Notes under the pieces: generated by a model | Database searches by the model: none | The model's input: the letters and a program-made list of their open reading frames with translations, nothing else | What the model was told of the DNA's origin: nothing | Assembly: GCA_030374805.1 (NCBI GenBank) | Contig: JARGSG010000026.1 | Coordinates: 62,001 to 126,000 of the forward strand | Length of the DNA stretch: 64,000 nt | Direction of reading: 5' to 3' | From: Gracilaria gracilis | Lineage: Eukaryota > Rhodophyta > Florideophyceae > Gracilariales > Gracilariaceae | Translations under genes and position numbers: made by a program | Shown here: positions 28,518-39,574 of the stretch, one piece after another | How positions within the stretch are numbered: position 1 is the first letter of the stretch | How the letters are laid out: every line of letters starts with the position of its first letter

Positions 28518-28889
28518 CGAGCTGCATGTACTCCATACGTGTGAATCTTTCTCCTTCAATCCGCCGTTTTGCTTGGCTTCCTTCCGATGCCGCCGCCATT
28601 GATGCGGTTGGCTTCTCTAGGAGCAAGGCCGGAGGTGTGCGCGCTTTGTAATAACTCGTGTGCTATTAAACAAAATCATAATTTCGTCTGTAAATGGCCC
28701 ACAGCTGTGACGTCATCCCCATCCATCAACCCATACGAAACGACGGCAGGCTTCATTGAAACCAGCTTTTTTGAGGAAGGGACGCCCTTCTTGAATGTTT
28801 CACATCGTCTCAACACCTCGACCTTGTCGGTCATTTCCTTTCTTCGACAACCTGCTGCTTCTTGCACATCTTCCCTCCGCAACTGCGCA

Positions 28890-30821
28890 ATGCCTGAAGG
28901 CGACGAACCTGCACCTCCACCATCGCAACCGACCGCGCAAGATGAAACCAATCGCTCTGCTGGTGAAGTGAGCCCGACACAAACTGACCCGGAAGCTAGA
29001 AGACAGCCGATCACGCGCTACAACTCGCTCAGCGTGAACTTTCGCCCACCTCATGCAACTGACGTGATTCGAGGTACGCTGCAGATCGTCGAGCATGACA
29101 CAGGGGCGGAAAATGATCTGTGGAGCATTCAGATTAACTTCATATGGCGTCCGAGAGGCGTTGAAACTGAGAAAGAGGAGGGTTCCACTGACGTTCAACC
29201 TATCAAGGTTTCGGTGGATGACTTCCTGACCGTTCGCACACAGTTCACTCTTCCCACTCCGGCTCTCACTATCCATCTCAACGGAGGTCGACTCCTTGGT
29301 GACTTTTACTTTCCGAACGGACCAGATGCTGCTATGATGTTTTTTCATACGTTGCGTGACTATGTTGAACCACTTGAGATGCGTGATTCGTTCAAAGGTG
29401 GTGACTTGTATGCCATCGAGAAAAAGACTCGCATTCGTCGTGTTGCGCCGTCTTTGAAGGATGCTGATGACCCTGTCCATGGTGAAGACTTTGCGGACCT
29501 TTTGGGCGACTTGAGCATTGGCAACACATCGCGTAGAAGGGGTAGGGCACCCAGACGAGAGCGGTCTGAGAATTCGGGAGAAGATCTTGGAATGATACTT
29601 CTGTCACAATTTGCTCGCGTTACAAAGGTTGCACGTGAGATTGGCGACGGCATTTCCACGTTATTGGATGAAGAGAAACGCATGAAAGAACAACAGCGCA
29701 GAGAACGAGAAATTTCTGCTCGTCGCCGTGCGTTGGACATCTATGCAGATATTGTTGCGAGCTCCAGCGAAGAAAGAGAACTACCTCGTCGTTTGGAACT
29801 CGAGGAACCATGCGGCGTACCTGTCAGTTCGTCTGCTTGGAAGGGATCGCTGGATGAAAAAGGTAAGTTAAAAGATATTGAGGTGATGAAGCGAGCCATC
29901 TTTGCCGGAGGCATTGAGAACGAAGCGCGACCTGAACTATGGCCCTTCGTCCTTGGTTTCTATGATTGGGATTCAAACTCTGAAGAGCGTGCCGAGCTAC
30001 TTGAGAAGAAGCGCGCAGAGTACATTGAAATGAAGACCAAGTGGGAGGAACTAAGCACTTCTGCAAAAGCTGAAGAAGAGAAATCTCTGGTGGACAGTCC
30101 AGATGCAGTTACCGTTGACCGACGACAAAGGGTGAGCACTAAGCATGCCGATTACCTTGAAGTAGAAGAGCTAATAGAGAAAGACATAATTCGTACTGAT
30201 CGAAGCGTGGACTTGTTTCTGCAGGATGACAGTGAAGCTACTTTAGTTATGGGAACGATCTTGAAGTTGTATGCTACATACGACAAGACAATTACATATT
30301 GTCAAGGTATGTCTGACTTTCTTGCCCCGATTTTGTATGTCATTGGTGCCGAAGAAGAGGCCGTTGTCTTCTGGTGTTTTGAATCACTTATGCGGCGTAT
30401 TGAGTCTAATTTCAGACATGACCAAAGCGGGATGCGTCGACAGCTTGCAATGCTTAAACGTTTGATGGATGTAGCAGATCCTGAACTGTCTGAGTTTTTC
30501 AAACAGACGGACCCCGAATACTATACATGTTTCAGATGGATTCTGGTGAGATTCAAGAGAGAGTATGCTTTTGATTCCATCTGTCGTTTATGGGAAGCGT
30601 TATGGAGTCGATCGGTCGGAGGAGATGATCTTCACATTTTTATCGCTGCGGCGCTTCTCATCGCCCAACGACGAGATCTCCTGAAACTGGAAGAAGGTGC
30701 TTTCGATCAATTGCTTAGATACGTCAACGACATGAGCATGCGAGTCGATGAAAGTTTTGCTCTTCGAGAGGGGGAAATATGTTTCCTGAAATACGGTGAA
30801 CACAGTCATGTCACTTCATGA
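28890..30821 (+). CDS. TBC-domain Rab GTPase-activating protein (TBC1D15/Gyp7-like)
   Basis: TBC proteins speed GTP hydrolysis by Rab GTPases and so end membrane-traffic signals. From the ATG at 28890 the protein has 643 residues. An N-terminal region with an IQINFIWRPRG segment resembles the Rab-binding N domain of TBC1D15/17 and Gyp7. A basic, Arg-rich linker with a probable coiled coil follows. The TBC domain starts RPELWPFVLGFYDW and contains the catalytic arginine motif IEKDIIR (Arg435) and glutamine motif ITYCQGMSD (Gln472). The long insertion between the domain start and the Arg finger is typical of Gyp7. The frame is open upstream, with ATGs at 28587 and 28602, but that part looks like untranslated leader. 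The stop is 105 bp from the convergent frataxin stop. Confidence 0.92.
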   Translation: MPEGDEPAPPPSQPTAQDETNRSAGEVSPTQTDPEARRQPITRYNSLSVNFRPPHATDVIRGTLQIVEHDTGAENDLWSIQINFIWRPRGVETEKEEGSTDVQPIKVSVDDFLTVRTQFTLPTPALTIHLNGGRLLGDFYFPNGPDAAMMFFHTLRDYVEPLEMRDSFKGGDLYAIEKKTRIRRVAPSLKDADDPVHGEDFADLLGDLSIGNTSRRRGRAPRRERSENSGEDLGMILLSQFARVTKVAREIGDGISTLLDEEKRMKEQQRREREISARRRALDIYADIVASSSEERELPRRLELEEPCGVPVSSSAWKGSLDEKGKLKDIEVMKRAIFAGGIENEARPELWPFVLGFYDWDSNSEERAELLEKKRAEYIEMKTKWEELSTSAKAEEEKSLVDSPDAVTVDRRQRVSTKHADYLEVEELIEKDIIRTDRSVDLFLQDDSEATLVMGTILKLYATYDKTITYCQGMSDFLAPILYVIGAEEEAVVFWCFESLMRRIESNFRHDQSGMRRQLAMLKRLMDVADPELSEFFKQTDPEYYTCFRWILVRFKREYAFDSICRLWEALWSRSVGGDDLHIFIAAALLIAQRRDLLKLEEGAFDQLLRYVNDMSMRVDESFALREGEICFLKYGEHSHVTS

Positions 30822-30925
30822 AAGAAGGTTATGTAGCTAACTGCCTTAACTCCAAACTATGGTAAAGTCGGATCAAATGAAAGGACTTCGTAAGAAGTGC
30901 GAAGAAAAAGAGCAGAGTATTCGGT

Positions 30926-31576
30926 TCACGAATCCATCGTTGAAAACGAAATGGATACACTTCCATTAAAAATAGTTCCGAATTCCTTGCTCAATCGATC
31001 AGAAAGAGAATGGCCATCACGTGTACTTATCCATTGAGCTAAGCTTGGATTCCATCCGTATCTCCATGGTCCTGAGGAAGGGGAGCTCAGCCAAATTTGT
31101 CTATTCGGTGTCTGTGTGTTTAGAACATACGTTCCATCATCGCCTAAAGAAACAGTGAGTACTCCCTGACTGAGTTCGATGTCAAAGTCTTCTGGAGATT
31201 TTTCCGAATTGAAGCCCAAATCAGATACGACTTCGCTAATCGTTTCAAGGGATGCCTCCGCAACTGCAGAAAACTCATGTTCAGACCATTCTTCGTTCAT
31301 TACACCCTCCAGGAACGATTCTGAAGATAGACCACGGAAATAGTGTTTGCTTCCCAGTTCTGATGCAACAGGCGCTGTTCTTCGATAATTCTCCGCCACA
31401 ATCTTCCCATCGAGAGCCGAATACGAGCGTGAGATCGAAACATGGGCACTGGAGAACAGAAGTTTTGCGGTTGTGGTGTTTGTAACATTTGGCGATACTG
31501 TTATGTTAGATCGCAGTGTTTTCATTTCATATACGCGAAACAGCGCAAACACGCGGTGCAAAGCTCTTGTGTTCAT
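30926..31576 (-). CDS. FXN: Frataxin, mitochondrial iron-sulfur cluster assembly factor
   Basis: Frataxin binds the cysteine desulfurase-scaffold complex and stimulates iron-sulfur cluster formation in mitochondria. From the ATG at 31576 the protein has 216 residues. The first 80 or so residues are rich in Arg, Ser and Thr with few acids, as for a mitochondrial presequence. The frataxin fold follows from about residue 98: an acidic first helix (residues 98-135, many Glu and Asp), then the beta-sheet with QGVLTVSLGDDGTYVLNTQ and the strongly conserved NRQIWLSSPSSGPWRYGW. The final helix begins DGHSLSDRLSKEFG. A second ATG at 31525 is possible. The gene is convergent with the TBC gene. This is one of the clearest calls in the window. 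Confidence 0.96.
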   Translation of the reverse strand: MNTRALHRVFALFRVYEMKTLRSNITVSPNVTNTTTAKLLFSSAHVSISRSYSALDGKIVAENYRRTAPVASELGSKHYFRGLSSESFLEGVMNEEWSEHEFSAVAEASLETISEVVSDLGFNSEKSPEDFDIELSQGVLTVSLGDDGTYVLNTQTPNRQIWLSSPSSGPWRYGWNPSLAQWISTRDGHSLSDRLSKEFGTIFNGSVSISFSTMDS

Positions 31577-32567
31577 AGTAATGGTTAAATGCTGCAGCTC
31601 TGAAGCAAAACGATCTTTCTCAGGAAATAAGTTATCCGCCTGGGATTGTTGCACTGACCAGATACAAGCTAACCTTTAGAAGTTGGAACAAACGAAAGAC
31701 TGATTATTGGAGTGGGACTCAAACATAGCCATTCATAGGAAATCTATGGATCCTAGATACATCGAACTAAATATATATGAGAGAGACGTGTTCGCATTCA
31801 TTTAGGCAAGGGCTCCGGTGTTAACTTGTGGGCAACAGTGACGGTTTAGAAAGGCTCAGTTGGGTGGCCACTATTTAAACGTGGCGTGAAGAGAAGAATT
31901 GTGCGCATTTTCAATGAGATCAGATACCCTGTTCACTCTCCTCCGGATGCGAAATCAATCGCCGTCTGGTTGGAACGGTGACAGCCCACGCACAGTTTCC
32001 ACTCGCTCTGGAAAGCGACGAACAATCGCACCAACGTCCAACAGGCGCACAAGCTCACCATCAAACGCTATCTACGCGTTTCATTGGACCAAGCACCCAT
32101 TTGGAGCAGTCAAACGTGCTATAAACTTTACGTGAGCTGCTCGTCCGTTCTGGACGCGTTTTGGTACGATTTCATTTCGATCACGTTGAGCTGCGCGGGT
32201 CAACAGCGCGCGTTTTGCGCGCTTGGACGCGTCGTTCACAAACTTCACATCTCTATGTATGGACGCCAGCTGCTTGTTCAACGTGTGTTATAATTCGGGA
32301 AGAAAGCTTGCGTGCTGCTTCTGAGTGCGGCGCGTCTTAGGACGCGCTCTTCACAACCGGTGCGCGCGCCGCCTCGCCCATCGTCGTTCCGTGCCACGAC
32401 GACGAGCACCACAACAGTCCAAACACTCGACACAGAGCTCCGCAAACAACACGTGAGCTGCCTTGGCCGTAGGTGCACGCCGTGGTGTAATACGACTCCA
32501 CGTTTCACGGAAACAGGAGTGCGCCGTGCGCGTGCTCCACGCATGTTTGCTGCGCGTGAGACAATCT
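31577..32567. other. Upstream region of frataxin up to copia element 2
   Basis: About 990 bp with no recognisable gene. It should include the frataxin promoter. Its last five bases, AATCT (32563-32567), are the left target duplication of copia element 2. Confidence 0.5.
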
Positions 32568-32660
32568 TGTCAAACATTACAGTGACCAGTAGATATTTAA
32601 GGAAACCGAGATCGAACTCGCAAAGCGAAAAGTAAAAGGAGCTAGCGTCTTCATTCCACA
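32568..32660 (+). repeat. 5' LTR of copia element 2 (93 bp)
   Basis: It begins TGTCAAACATTACAG and ends ATTCCACA. A TATA-like TATTTAA sits inside. It is preceded by the duplication AATCT. Confidence 0.93.
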
Positions 32661-32672
32661 GGTTATGGGCCC
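32661..32672 (+). other. Primer-binding site of copia element 2 (initiator tRNA-Met half)
   Basis: GGTTATGGGCCC follows the LTR directly and is complementary to the anticodon-loop region of initiator tRNA-Met rather than to a tRNA 3' end, as in Drosophila copia. Confidence 0.82.
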
Positions 32673-32964
32673 TACGCACTGATCAGCTCAGAAAGCTCCC
32701 GACCCACCACACCCCAAGCGCTCACCAAACCCATCCAGGACGGCGAACCCCACCCCAAGAGAAGCACGCCAACTAGGCCGTGAACTCAGAAACGACCAAT
32801 ACGTCCTACAACTGTACCAAAACGCACTACTCTCAGCCACAGACAAACATCACCCAAAAGACACAACCCAGCTCACTCGCACCACCACAATCACCGCCAC
32901 AGACGCAACAATATCAAAACAATCACACACCACACCAGCTTTAGAAACACACACTACAGCCACC

Positions 32965-35900
32965 ATGAACTCCGAGAGACTCCACAAACTTCCAGAACTG
33001 GACCGCAGTAATTATGCTCCGTAGTATCTTGCACTCCAGACGTATGCTGCTACGATCAAGGCAATGGACCACCTCGAATCCAATCCCGAACCTCCCGTAG
33101 ACCCAACAGGACCGGAAACATTCTGCGAGAAGAAGAACAAACTGTTATCCGCAGTATTGAGCAGTGTGCCACCAAACATACTCGTTCTACTCATCATCTC
33201 ACAAGACAGACCTACCCCACATGACCTTATCACAAAAATCATCGCACATATCAACATATCGACGAAAGAGGACCATCAGTACCTCAAAACCGAAGCCGAA
33301 AGCATCCAAATTAAAACAGAAGGCGACATTGACGAGTTCATTCAATCACACATCTAAATTCGCCAAAAGATGATAGCAGCACAATACCCAAACATCAGTG
33401 ATGAAGAAACCACAGTCGATTTCATCATCACCGGAATACGCAGAAATCAAGCCAACAATCCAATCGTAGCCCACATACTAGCCAACAAGCCTGCTACCAT
33501 CAAGGCGTTCGTTAGAAAATTCAAAGACCTCTACCCGCTCTACCACCCGGCAGCCATAATGTCCCCTTCTCCCACAGGATACACACAATTCACCGGGGAC
33601 TACGACAATCCAGCCCCAAACTACCGCCACAACTACTTCGACCAACCAGCCCAACGGGGCACAATCACGTACCGATCACGCCCCAACTACCGCCGGCCGT
33701 ACGGACGTGGAATGCCTTACAACAAACCCAAAGTTCCCCCTCACCTACTGTGCACGTACCACACGTCAATTGGAGTATACTGCAACCACACCGATCAAGA
33801 TTGTCGCGACCAAAATCATCCCAAGTTCACAAAAGCCCAAGCCAATTATGCCCATACCGCCCAGGCCTATCCAACATTCAGCTACCAACACCCAGCCCAA
33901 CTTCCACAGAACCCATATCAGTACCAAGCACTCCCTCCCCCCACACCCCAGCAGTACCACCCACTACAAACACCGCACCCACATACACTACACATGCCAC
34001 TCCTATCACAGCCTACACCAACACCGCCTCCCCAACCCGACGTCGCATCGGAAGCCAGCTCAGAAGTCAATGGTACGTTCCTATTGGACAGCGGGGCGCA
34101 TCCATCACATATACGCCACCCGACACCCACCATGACCCAACTCACGAACAACATTCTAACCGAAACTGCCACATCCCCCCCCACAAAGTGCTCCCACCAT
34201 GGAACCCTCAACCTCCGCCTACGACAGAATAATAATACCATACACACATACGCAGTGGCAAACAAACACGTCAACCGCAACCTACTGTCAGTCAAAGACT
34301 TAGCCACGAGATACGGATTGGTAACTTTCACGACCCATAGAGGTGCAATCTACAACACCAAAACCCACCCACCAGCCCTTATAGCAACAGCTCCCTGGCG
34401 CAACCAACAGTATGAACTCCAAGGCTGGACAGCACACCATAAGGCTCACACAGCTAGAACGTTTCCCCGTAAAAACAAAAACAAACCTCCCAAGATTAAG
34501 ACAACAACCAAAGCCAACAAACCCACGACATCACAACGAAAGACAACCAACAAAACGCGGACAACTGCACCACCCGTCACACTACCCGCCCAACAGAAAC
34601 ACACGACAAGAACGATGCGCCACTTAACGAACCCGACACACAAATACAAAAGACAGTCCAACCTCCAAACACTTTACAACTGGCATCTCACCCTCAACCA
34701 TGCACACCCAGCCAAGCTGTCACTTACGGCCTCACGCAGACTCATTCCCACAATGCCAACCAATCTTCCCACACAGCCCGACATTTCGTGCAGCTCATGC
34801 AGCGCCGGCAAGATGCATCCCGCCCCACACAAACGAACCACACACAACTACAGGCCAGGCGAGTACCTCAGCTCCGACACATGTGGACCAGTCCACCCAA
34901 CCTCCAGACACGGAAACAACCACATACTAATCATCATATACGCAGCAACCAGATTTGCTATTGCACACTTCCTCAAACAAAGGAAAGACATCCCACCCCG
35001 AGTAGAACAAACACTCAAACACATACAACACAATATGCAACTCCCACTCCGACATTTCAGAAGCGACAACGCCAAGGAATACATGTCGAAAGCCATAAAA
35101 TCGATCTACCACAATCATCACGTCACTCACCACCTTCGCACACCCCACCAACCGCAAGAAAACAGCATAGCAGAACGCTTCAATGGGACAGTGATGAATG
35201 CAGTCAGAGCAATGCTCAATACCGCCGGACTAGATGACACGCATTGGGAAGACGCCGCACGAGACGCCATATTCAAATACAACCTATTGTACCACTCATC
35301 CATCAACACCTCGCCATACTCACTATGGTACGCAAAAAATCCACCCACCCAACGGCTCTACACATTCGGCCAACTCGGTACCATACCGATATATGCACCC
35401 AAAAAGAAGATAGAAGCACGAGCAGATCCAGCACGGTACATGTACCCCACATCCCACACACACATAGTCGTCTTCAACCTGAAAACAACGCAGTACCAAC
35501 ACATCAGAAGCATAGACTTCAAACCATATCACAAACAAACCGACCCCACAGTACAAACCGCATCTGCATTCAAGGCAAGAGCACAACACCAACAACCCAC
35601 GCCAACCAACATCAACATAGACACACCGCCACCAAAACACCTTGCACAAGCAAGAGCCTACCCGGATGCCAAAGACTGGCAGAAAGCTCACGATGAAGAA
35701 CTTGACAATCTTGACGGCTACGACAGCATCCACTGGCTGCCACGCGAGAGCACACCACCACCAGAGTCCATCATACCACTCATGATGCACTACAGATACA
35801 AACGAACAGAAAATGGAACCGTACAACAAAGAAAAGCAAGATGCAATCTGCGCGGCGACTTAATGAAACCCGGCCTGCACTACGACCCTCGACATACAAC

Positions 35901-37266
35901 AACTTATACAGCTGACCGCAGCACACAGCGACTCCTCATAGCCATCCACGCCAGCCTACAACTCCCACTAGAACACTTCGATATAAAATCGGCATACCTT
36001 CATGAAAAGTACCAGCATGACAAACCCGTGTATGTCCCGCAGATGCCACGCTTTGACGGAAGCTACAAACACAACAGTCGATATGGCCTCCTTCATGGCA
36101 ACCTATACGGCTCCCCACCAGCAGCCTATTATTACAACCACGGTCTCAAAACCAAACTCACCCAAATGGGATACCAAGCATCAGAGCACGACCCCTGCCT
36201 CTACACGAAAGTGGAAGATGACAACACATTCACACTCGTCAGCACCACAATTGACGACTTCTTAGTTCTCGCATCAACACGCAAACACATCGACAAACTA
36301 TACGAAGATCTCCTGTCCAAATACAAGATCAAACGACTCGGACTCCCAACAAGATTTCTGAACTGGACAATACACCATAGCAAGGACGGCTCCGTACATG
36401 TCTCTCAACCGGACACGATAGCAGCCCTGCTCAAGCAAACCGGAATGAACAAAAGTAACCCAGCCAGAACACCATATAACAGCCTCAAACATATAGACCA
36501 AACTCCAGACAGCCCACTACTATCAACTGAAGAAGCCAAAAGATACCTCCAAATCCTTGGAGAGATACGATATATTACAGACAGCACGCGCCCCGATCTT
36601 ACATACGCCACCAACCGACTGGCACAGCACATGAAGACACCAAAAAAGCACCATCAACAAGCCCTAAAGGCTATTCTTCGTTACCTTCGCGGCACGGCAA
36701 CACATGGACTATTGTACAAGCCAACAGCCACAGAAAAATACCCGCCTCTCTCCACGTACAGCGATGCCGACTTCGCCAACGCCCGCAACCGCAAATCCAT
36801 AACAGGAACAATCCATTCCTACAATACCACTCCCATAACATGGTCATCCAAGATGCAAACTGTAGTAGCGCTATCCACAACAGAAGCCGAATACATTTCA
36901 GCAACGCACGCAACGCAACACACCAAATGGTTACGAAAACTGTTAGAATCCGCACAAACGAAGCAGGAACATCCCACTCCGCACTATATCGACAACCGCA
37001 GCGCTGTGTTGATAGCAGGAAATCAAGCACCAACGAAACGTAGAAAGTACATCGATTTACGTCACCACTATCTGCAGCACCATGTGGCTGAACGCACCAT
37101 CAACCTAAATCGAATCCCAACGACGGAAATGCTAGCGGACATGCTAACAAAACCAATTCACCGCGACCGCTTTCGTACGATCCGGGAAGAACTCAACATT
37201 GTACCCCACCCACGACAGAACTCAAAATGCAACGCGCCAACCGGGGACTGTCAAACATTCGAGTGA
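32965..37266 (+). pseudogene. gag-pol of copia element 2, two in-frame stops
   Basis: One frame runs from the ATG at 32965 to the TGA at 37264-37266 (about 1433 codons), interrupted by TAG at 33022-33024 and TAA at 33355-33357. Order: gag; a Cys/His-rich segment (CTYHTSIGVYC...HTDQDC) in place of the classical knuckle; protease LLDSGAHPSH (Asp codon 34087); integrase with a HHCC zinc region at about 34680-34810 and core motifs SSDTCGP, FRSDNAKEY, PQENSIAERF; reverse transcriptase with HFDIKSAYL and TIDDFLVLAS; RNase H with TYSDADFANAR and ALSTTEAEYIS. The TAG sits where gag proteins of this class have Trp (NYAP-stop-YLAL). The stop codon of pol lies inside the extra segment of the 3' LTR. Gag and pol share one frame, so the ratio must be set after translation or by RNA processing. 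Confidence 0.93.
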
Positions 37267-37289
37267 CACACTTTGCCGCATTGCATTTT
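37224..37289 (+). repeat. Hairpin spanning the polypurine tract and 3' LTR boundary of element 2
   Basis: AAAATGCAACGCG (37224-37236) and CGCATTGCATTTT (37277-37289) are inverted with 12 of 13 matches, the odd pair being a possible G-T type. The 40-nt loop holds the polypurine tract and the first bases of the LTR. This is the same architecture as in element 1, with different sequence in the arms. Confidence 0.85.
37241..37248 (+). other. Polypurine tract of copia element 2
   Basis: CCGGGGAC directly before the TG of the 3' LTR, identical to the tract of element 1. Confidence 0.8.
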
Positions 37290-37389
37290 TCGCAAAAGTC
37301 AAACATTACAGTGACCAGTAGATATTTAAGGAAACCGAGATCGAACTCGCAAAGCGAAAAGTAAAAGGAGCTAGCGTCTTCATTCCACA
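37249..37389 (+). repeat. 3' LTR of copia element 2 (141 bp, with 48-nt extra segment)
   Basis: It begins TGTCAAACATT as the 5' LTR does, then has 48 extra bases (37260-37307) ending with a second GTCAAACATT. The rest matches the 5' LTR without visible difference. It is followed by AATCT (37390-37394). Confidence 0.93.
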
Positions 37390-38395
37390 AATCTGACAGG
37401 GACTGAGCAAGTGCCCACCTCTCCCTCCGGAGTCAGGTGGTTAACTGTCCTCCTTCTAATTTGTAGTTTTTGTTCTTCGACTTCCTGTCTCTTCGGGAGA
37501 CAAGACTATTGTCAAATGAACCGCATATTGCCACTGAAGGCGTGACCAAGGGTTCACATTATATATAAGCTTCTCTGGCTTTTTCAGGGCGTCAGAAACA
37601 CTGCGAAGGTGTTCATGTTTGAGCACTACCCGCTGTAGATAACGCACCGTTTGGTTGTAGTAGACAATCCTGGAAGACTGTGGGCAGGTGGGCCATACCA
37701 AAGCGCCGGCTGCAACGCTTCCTCGCTGCCGTCTCGCAAGGCCATCCGTCAGGTCTTGCTCTTCTCGCCGCCGCAATGCCCGCCCACTCTCACTCAATCA
37801 TTTTCGACTTTGCCACGCCAGAAGCGCGTTCAGTTCCTTCTCTCCGTGCTTTTCACCCTTCTGTCGCTACTGTGCTCGTTCTGTCTTTACGACATTTACG
37901 CGCTTCTGTATCATAATCATGAATCCCATCCTCCGCTTCCCGTGTTACACTATCGTCTCACAATGTCACTGCGCAATAGCTACTTGACGCTTACCATCCC
38001 CTTGACAATGCCAAAGAGCTAAAATGCCGTCTCAATCACGCTCGCCGAGTCAGACTTCCCAACTAGGAACAACTCACACGCTTTCCAAAACTATGCCCTG
38101 TCTTATCTCGTTTCATCATGTACTTCAACATTCATCTCTTGCTTGAGATACAAAATGTATCTTCTTCTCAACCGTTGCAAGCCCTCCAATTCGGCGATTC
38201 ATTGGCAGTGTTTGAATGCTTTCAAGAAAAGCCCATAATCTCAGAAACCCAGTATCCACAAGTTCAATAGATATAAACCCATCGTGTTTCGAGGTAGTAG
38301 CAAATTTTCCGAACAATCGCATTGGCGAAGATAAGAAGGTTTCAGTGGCGACCGCCACCCTTGGTAATACGAAGGTAATATTATGGCTATCGTAG
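37390..38395. other. Region between copia element 2 and gypsy element 3
   Basis: About 1 kb with no recognisable gene; open frames are short, Ser/Arg/Cys-rich and unfamiliar. The last five bases, CGTAG (38391-38395), are the likely left target duplication of element 3. Confidence 0.5.
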
Positions 38396-38616
38396 TGTTA
38401 CCCAACAGACATCAGAGTCTGGATTGCAGGTAGAGGAACACTGCGCCGTGGCGAGAGCGCCGTTTTTTCGAATTGAAATCCAGTGAAAACTAGGCTCACT
38501 ATAATAAACTTTATTAGGCAAAGCGACAGGGGAGCACAGAAGCACTCCTGATCTATCACCGGCCTTTCTCCCTTGTTTGGCCTGAGAAGCGCGGCGTTCA
38601 GTTCTGCGTATCTGCA
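38396..38616 (+). repeat. 5' LTR of gypsy element 3
   Basis: About 221 bp, TG...CA, with an AATAAA-like signal in TATAATAAACTTTATT. It is about 98% identical to the copy at 41975-42194. Confidence 0.88.
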
Positions 38617-38665
38617 AAGTTATAACTTTTGCAAAAACAGGTTTTGCAGTTCTTAACGCATAGCT

Positions 38666-39574
38666 ATGGCACAGAAAGAAGACATTCCCGAAGCGGACAC
38701 GCATGTTCAACAGACAACTGTTGTAGGCATTGAAGCCCCGCAATTGGAACAAGTTGATGTTGCTTCCATCGCTCCGTTTATGCGAAAACGAGAGTGCTAT
38801 GAGAAGCAAATTTCCGAGAGGAATAAAGAAGATCTTAGTGTCAATCCCTTGTCATGGAAAATGATAGTCACAGAGACAGTCATGCAGACAATGATCGAAG
38901 GCAATTTCATCAATGCTGAATCTATTGAAACAGTTACAGATGAAATAATCAAGACCTGCTTGCAGGAACGATCAAAAATTGCCAAGAACAAGATTCGAGT
39001 AGATCACTGGGATATAATAATCAAGGATGTCAAGATAGATCTCAGCATCGACGATGCTGAAGGTCATGTGTACAATCTGGTAGTGAAGTATCGCAATGCG
39101 TTACGTGATCACGGATATTCCGAAGCTATCACGAAGAACCCAGAGGTGGCCATAAAGCATATTCGAGAGAGAGTGAAACCCCGTTGCCTACAAGAGCACA
39201 AAGAGGGCATATTCCGGAATGAATCTCATGCAGGCCTGCACAAAAAAGATTTTGGTGCTTTCGTTAGACGTCTCGCTGAAGAAGCAGAGAAATATGAATA
39301 CGTTCATCGCAACAAGAACGATATTTTAAAGGACTCAATAATTCCTATCACTCTGCAGCCGCCTACGTCTCACAAGCGTAAGCGAGATGATAATGATGAA
39401 GAAAATTGCCGTAATAAGCAGCGAAAAGAGGCACCATTCTGCTTTAATAAGGTGAAGTGTAAGGGTAAAAGGCACTACATCAGTAAGTGTCCGAATTCTA
39501 CACCTGAAGAAAAAAAGCCTTTCTCAAAGTTTTCAAAAAGAGTAGAAAAGACAGGAAGATCCTTAACTCAGTGA
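38666..39574 (+). CDS. Gag protein of gypsy element 3
   Basis: An intact ATG-started ORF of 302 residues beginning 50 bp after the LTR. It is mostly helical and charged, as for capsid-type gag. Near the C terminus a basic stretch (KRKRDD) precedes a Cys/His cluster with the order C-X4-C-X4-H-X4-C (CFNKVKCKGKRHYISKC), a zinc-knuckle variant that would bind RNA. After the TGA at its end another frame continues into a protease-like remnant (GASANIMPNDL), where the catalytic Asp of the usual D-S/T/Q-G-A motif appears to be lost. The ORF is open but belongs to a defective element, so expression is doubtful. Confidence 0.75.
   Translation: MAQKEDIPEADTHVQQTTVVGIEAPQLEQVDVASIAPFMRKRECYEKQISERNKEDLSVNPLSWKMIVTETVMQTMIEGNFINAESIETVTDEIIKTCLQERSKIAKNKIRVDHWDIIIKDVKIDLSIDDAEGHVYNLVVKYRNALRDHGYSEAITKNPEVAIKHIRERVKPRCLQEHKEGIFRNESHAGLHKKDFGAFVRRLAEEAEKYEYVHRNKNDILKDSIIPITLQPPTSHKRKRDDNDEENCRNKQRKEAPFCFNKVKCKGKRHYISKCPNSTPEEKKPFSKFSKRVEKTGRSLTQ

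Larger units (their letters stand above)
32568..37389 (+). mobile_element. Ty1/copia LTR retrotransposon, element 2 (nearly intact)
   Basis: A 4822-bp element on the plus strand, flanked by the 5-bp duplication AATCT (32563-32567 and 37390-37394). The 5' LTR is 93 bp and the 3' LTR 141 bp; I see no difference between them except 48 extra bases in the 3' copy, so the insertion is young. The primer-binding site, polypurine tract and polyprotein match element 1 in layout, so both belong to one family. Only two in-frame stops break the single gag-pol frame. Confidence 0.95.

Noticed and set aside
28569-28889. N-terminal extension of the TBC protein
   Set aside because: The frame starts without ATG, the internal ATGs at 28587 and 28602 give a Cys/Ser/Thr-rich stretch unlike the family; the ATG at 28890 is more likely.
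37651-38022. Overlapping ORFs between elements 2 and 3
   Set aside because: Ser/Arg/Cys-rich frames in three phases with no domain; typical of non-coding sequence.
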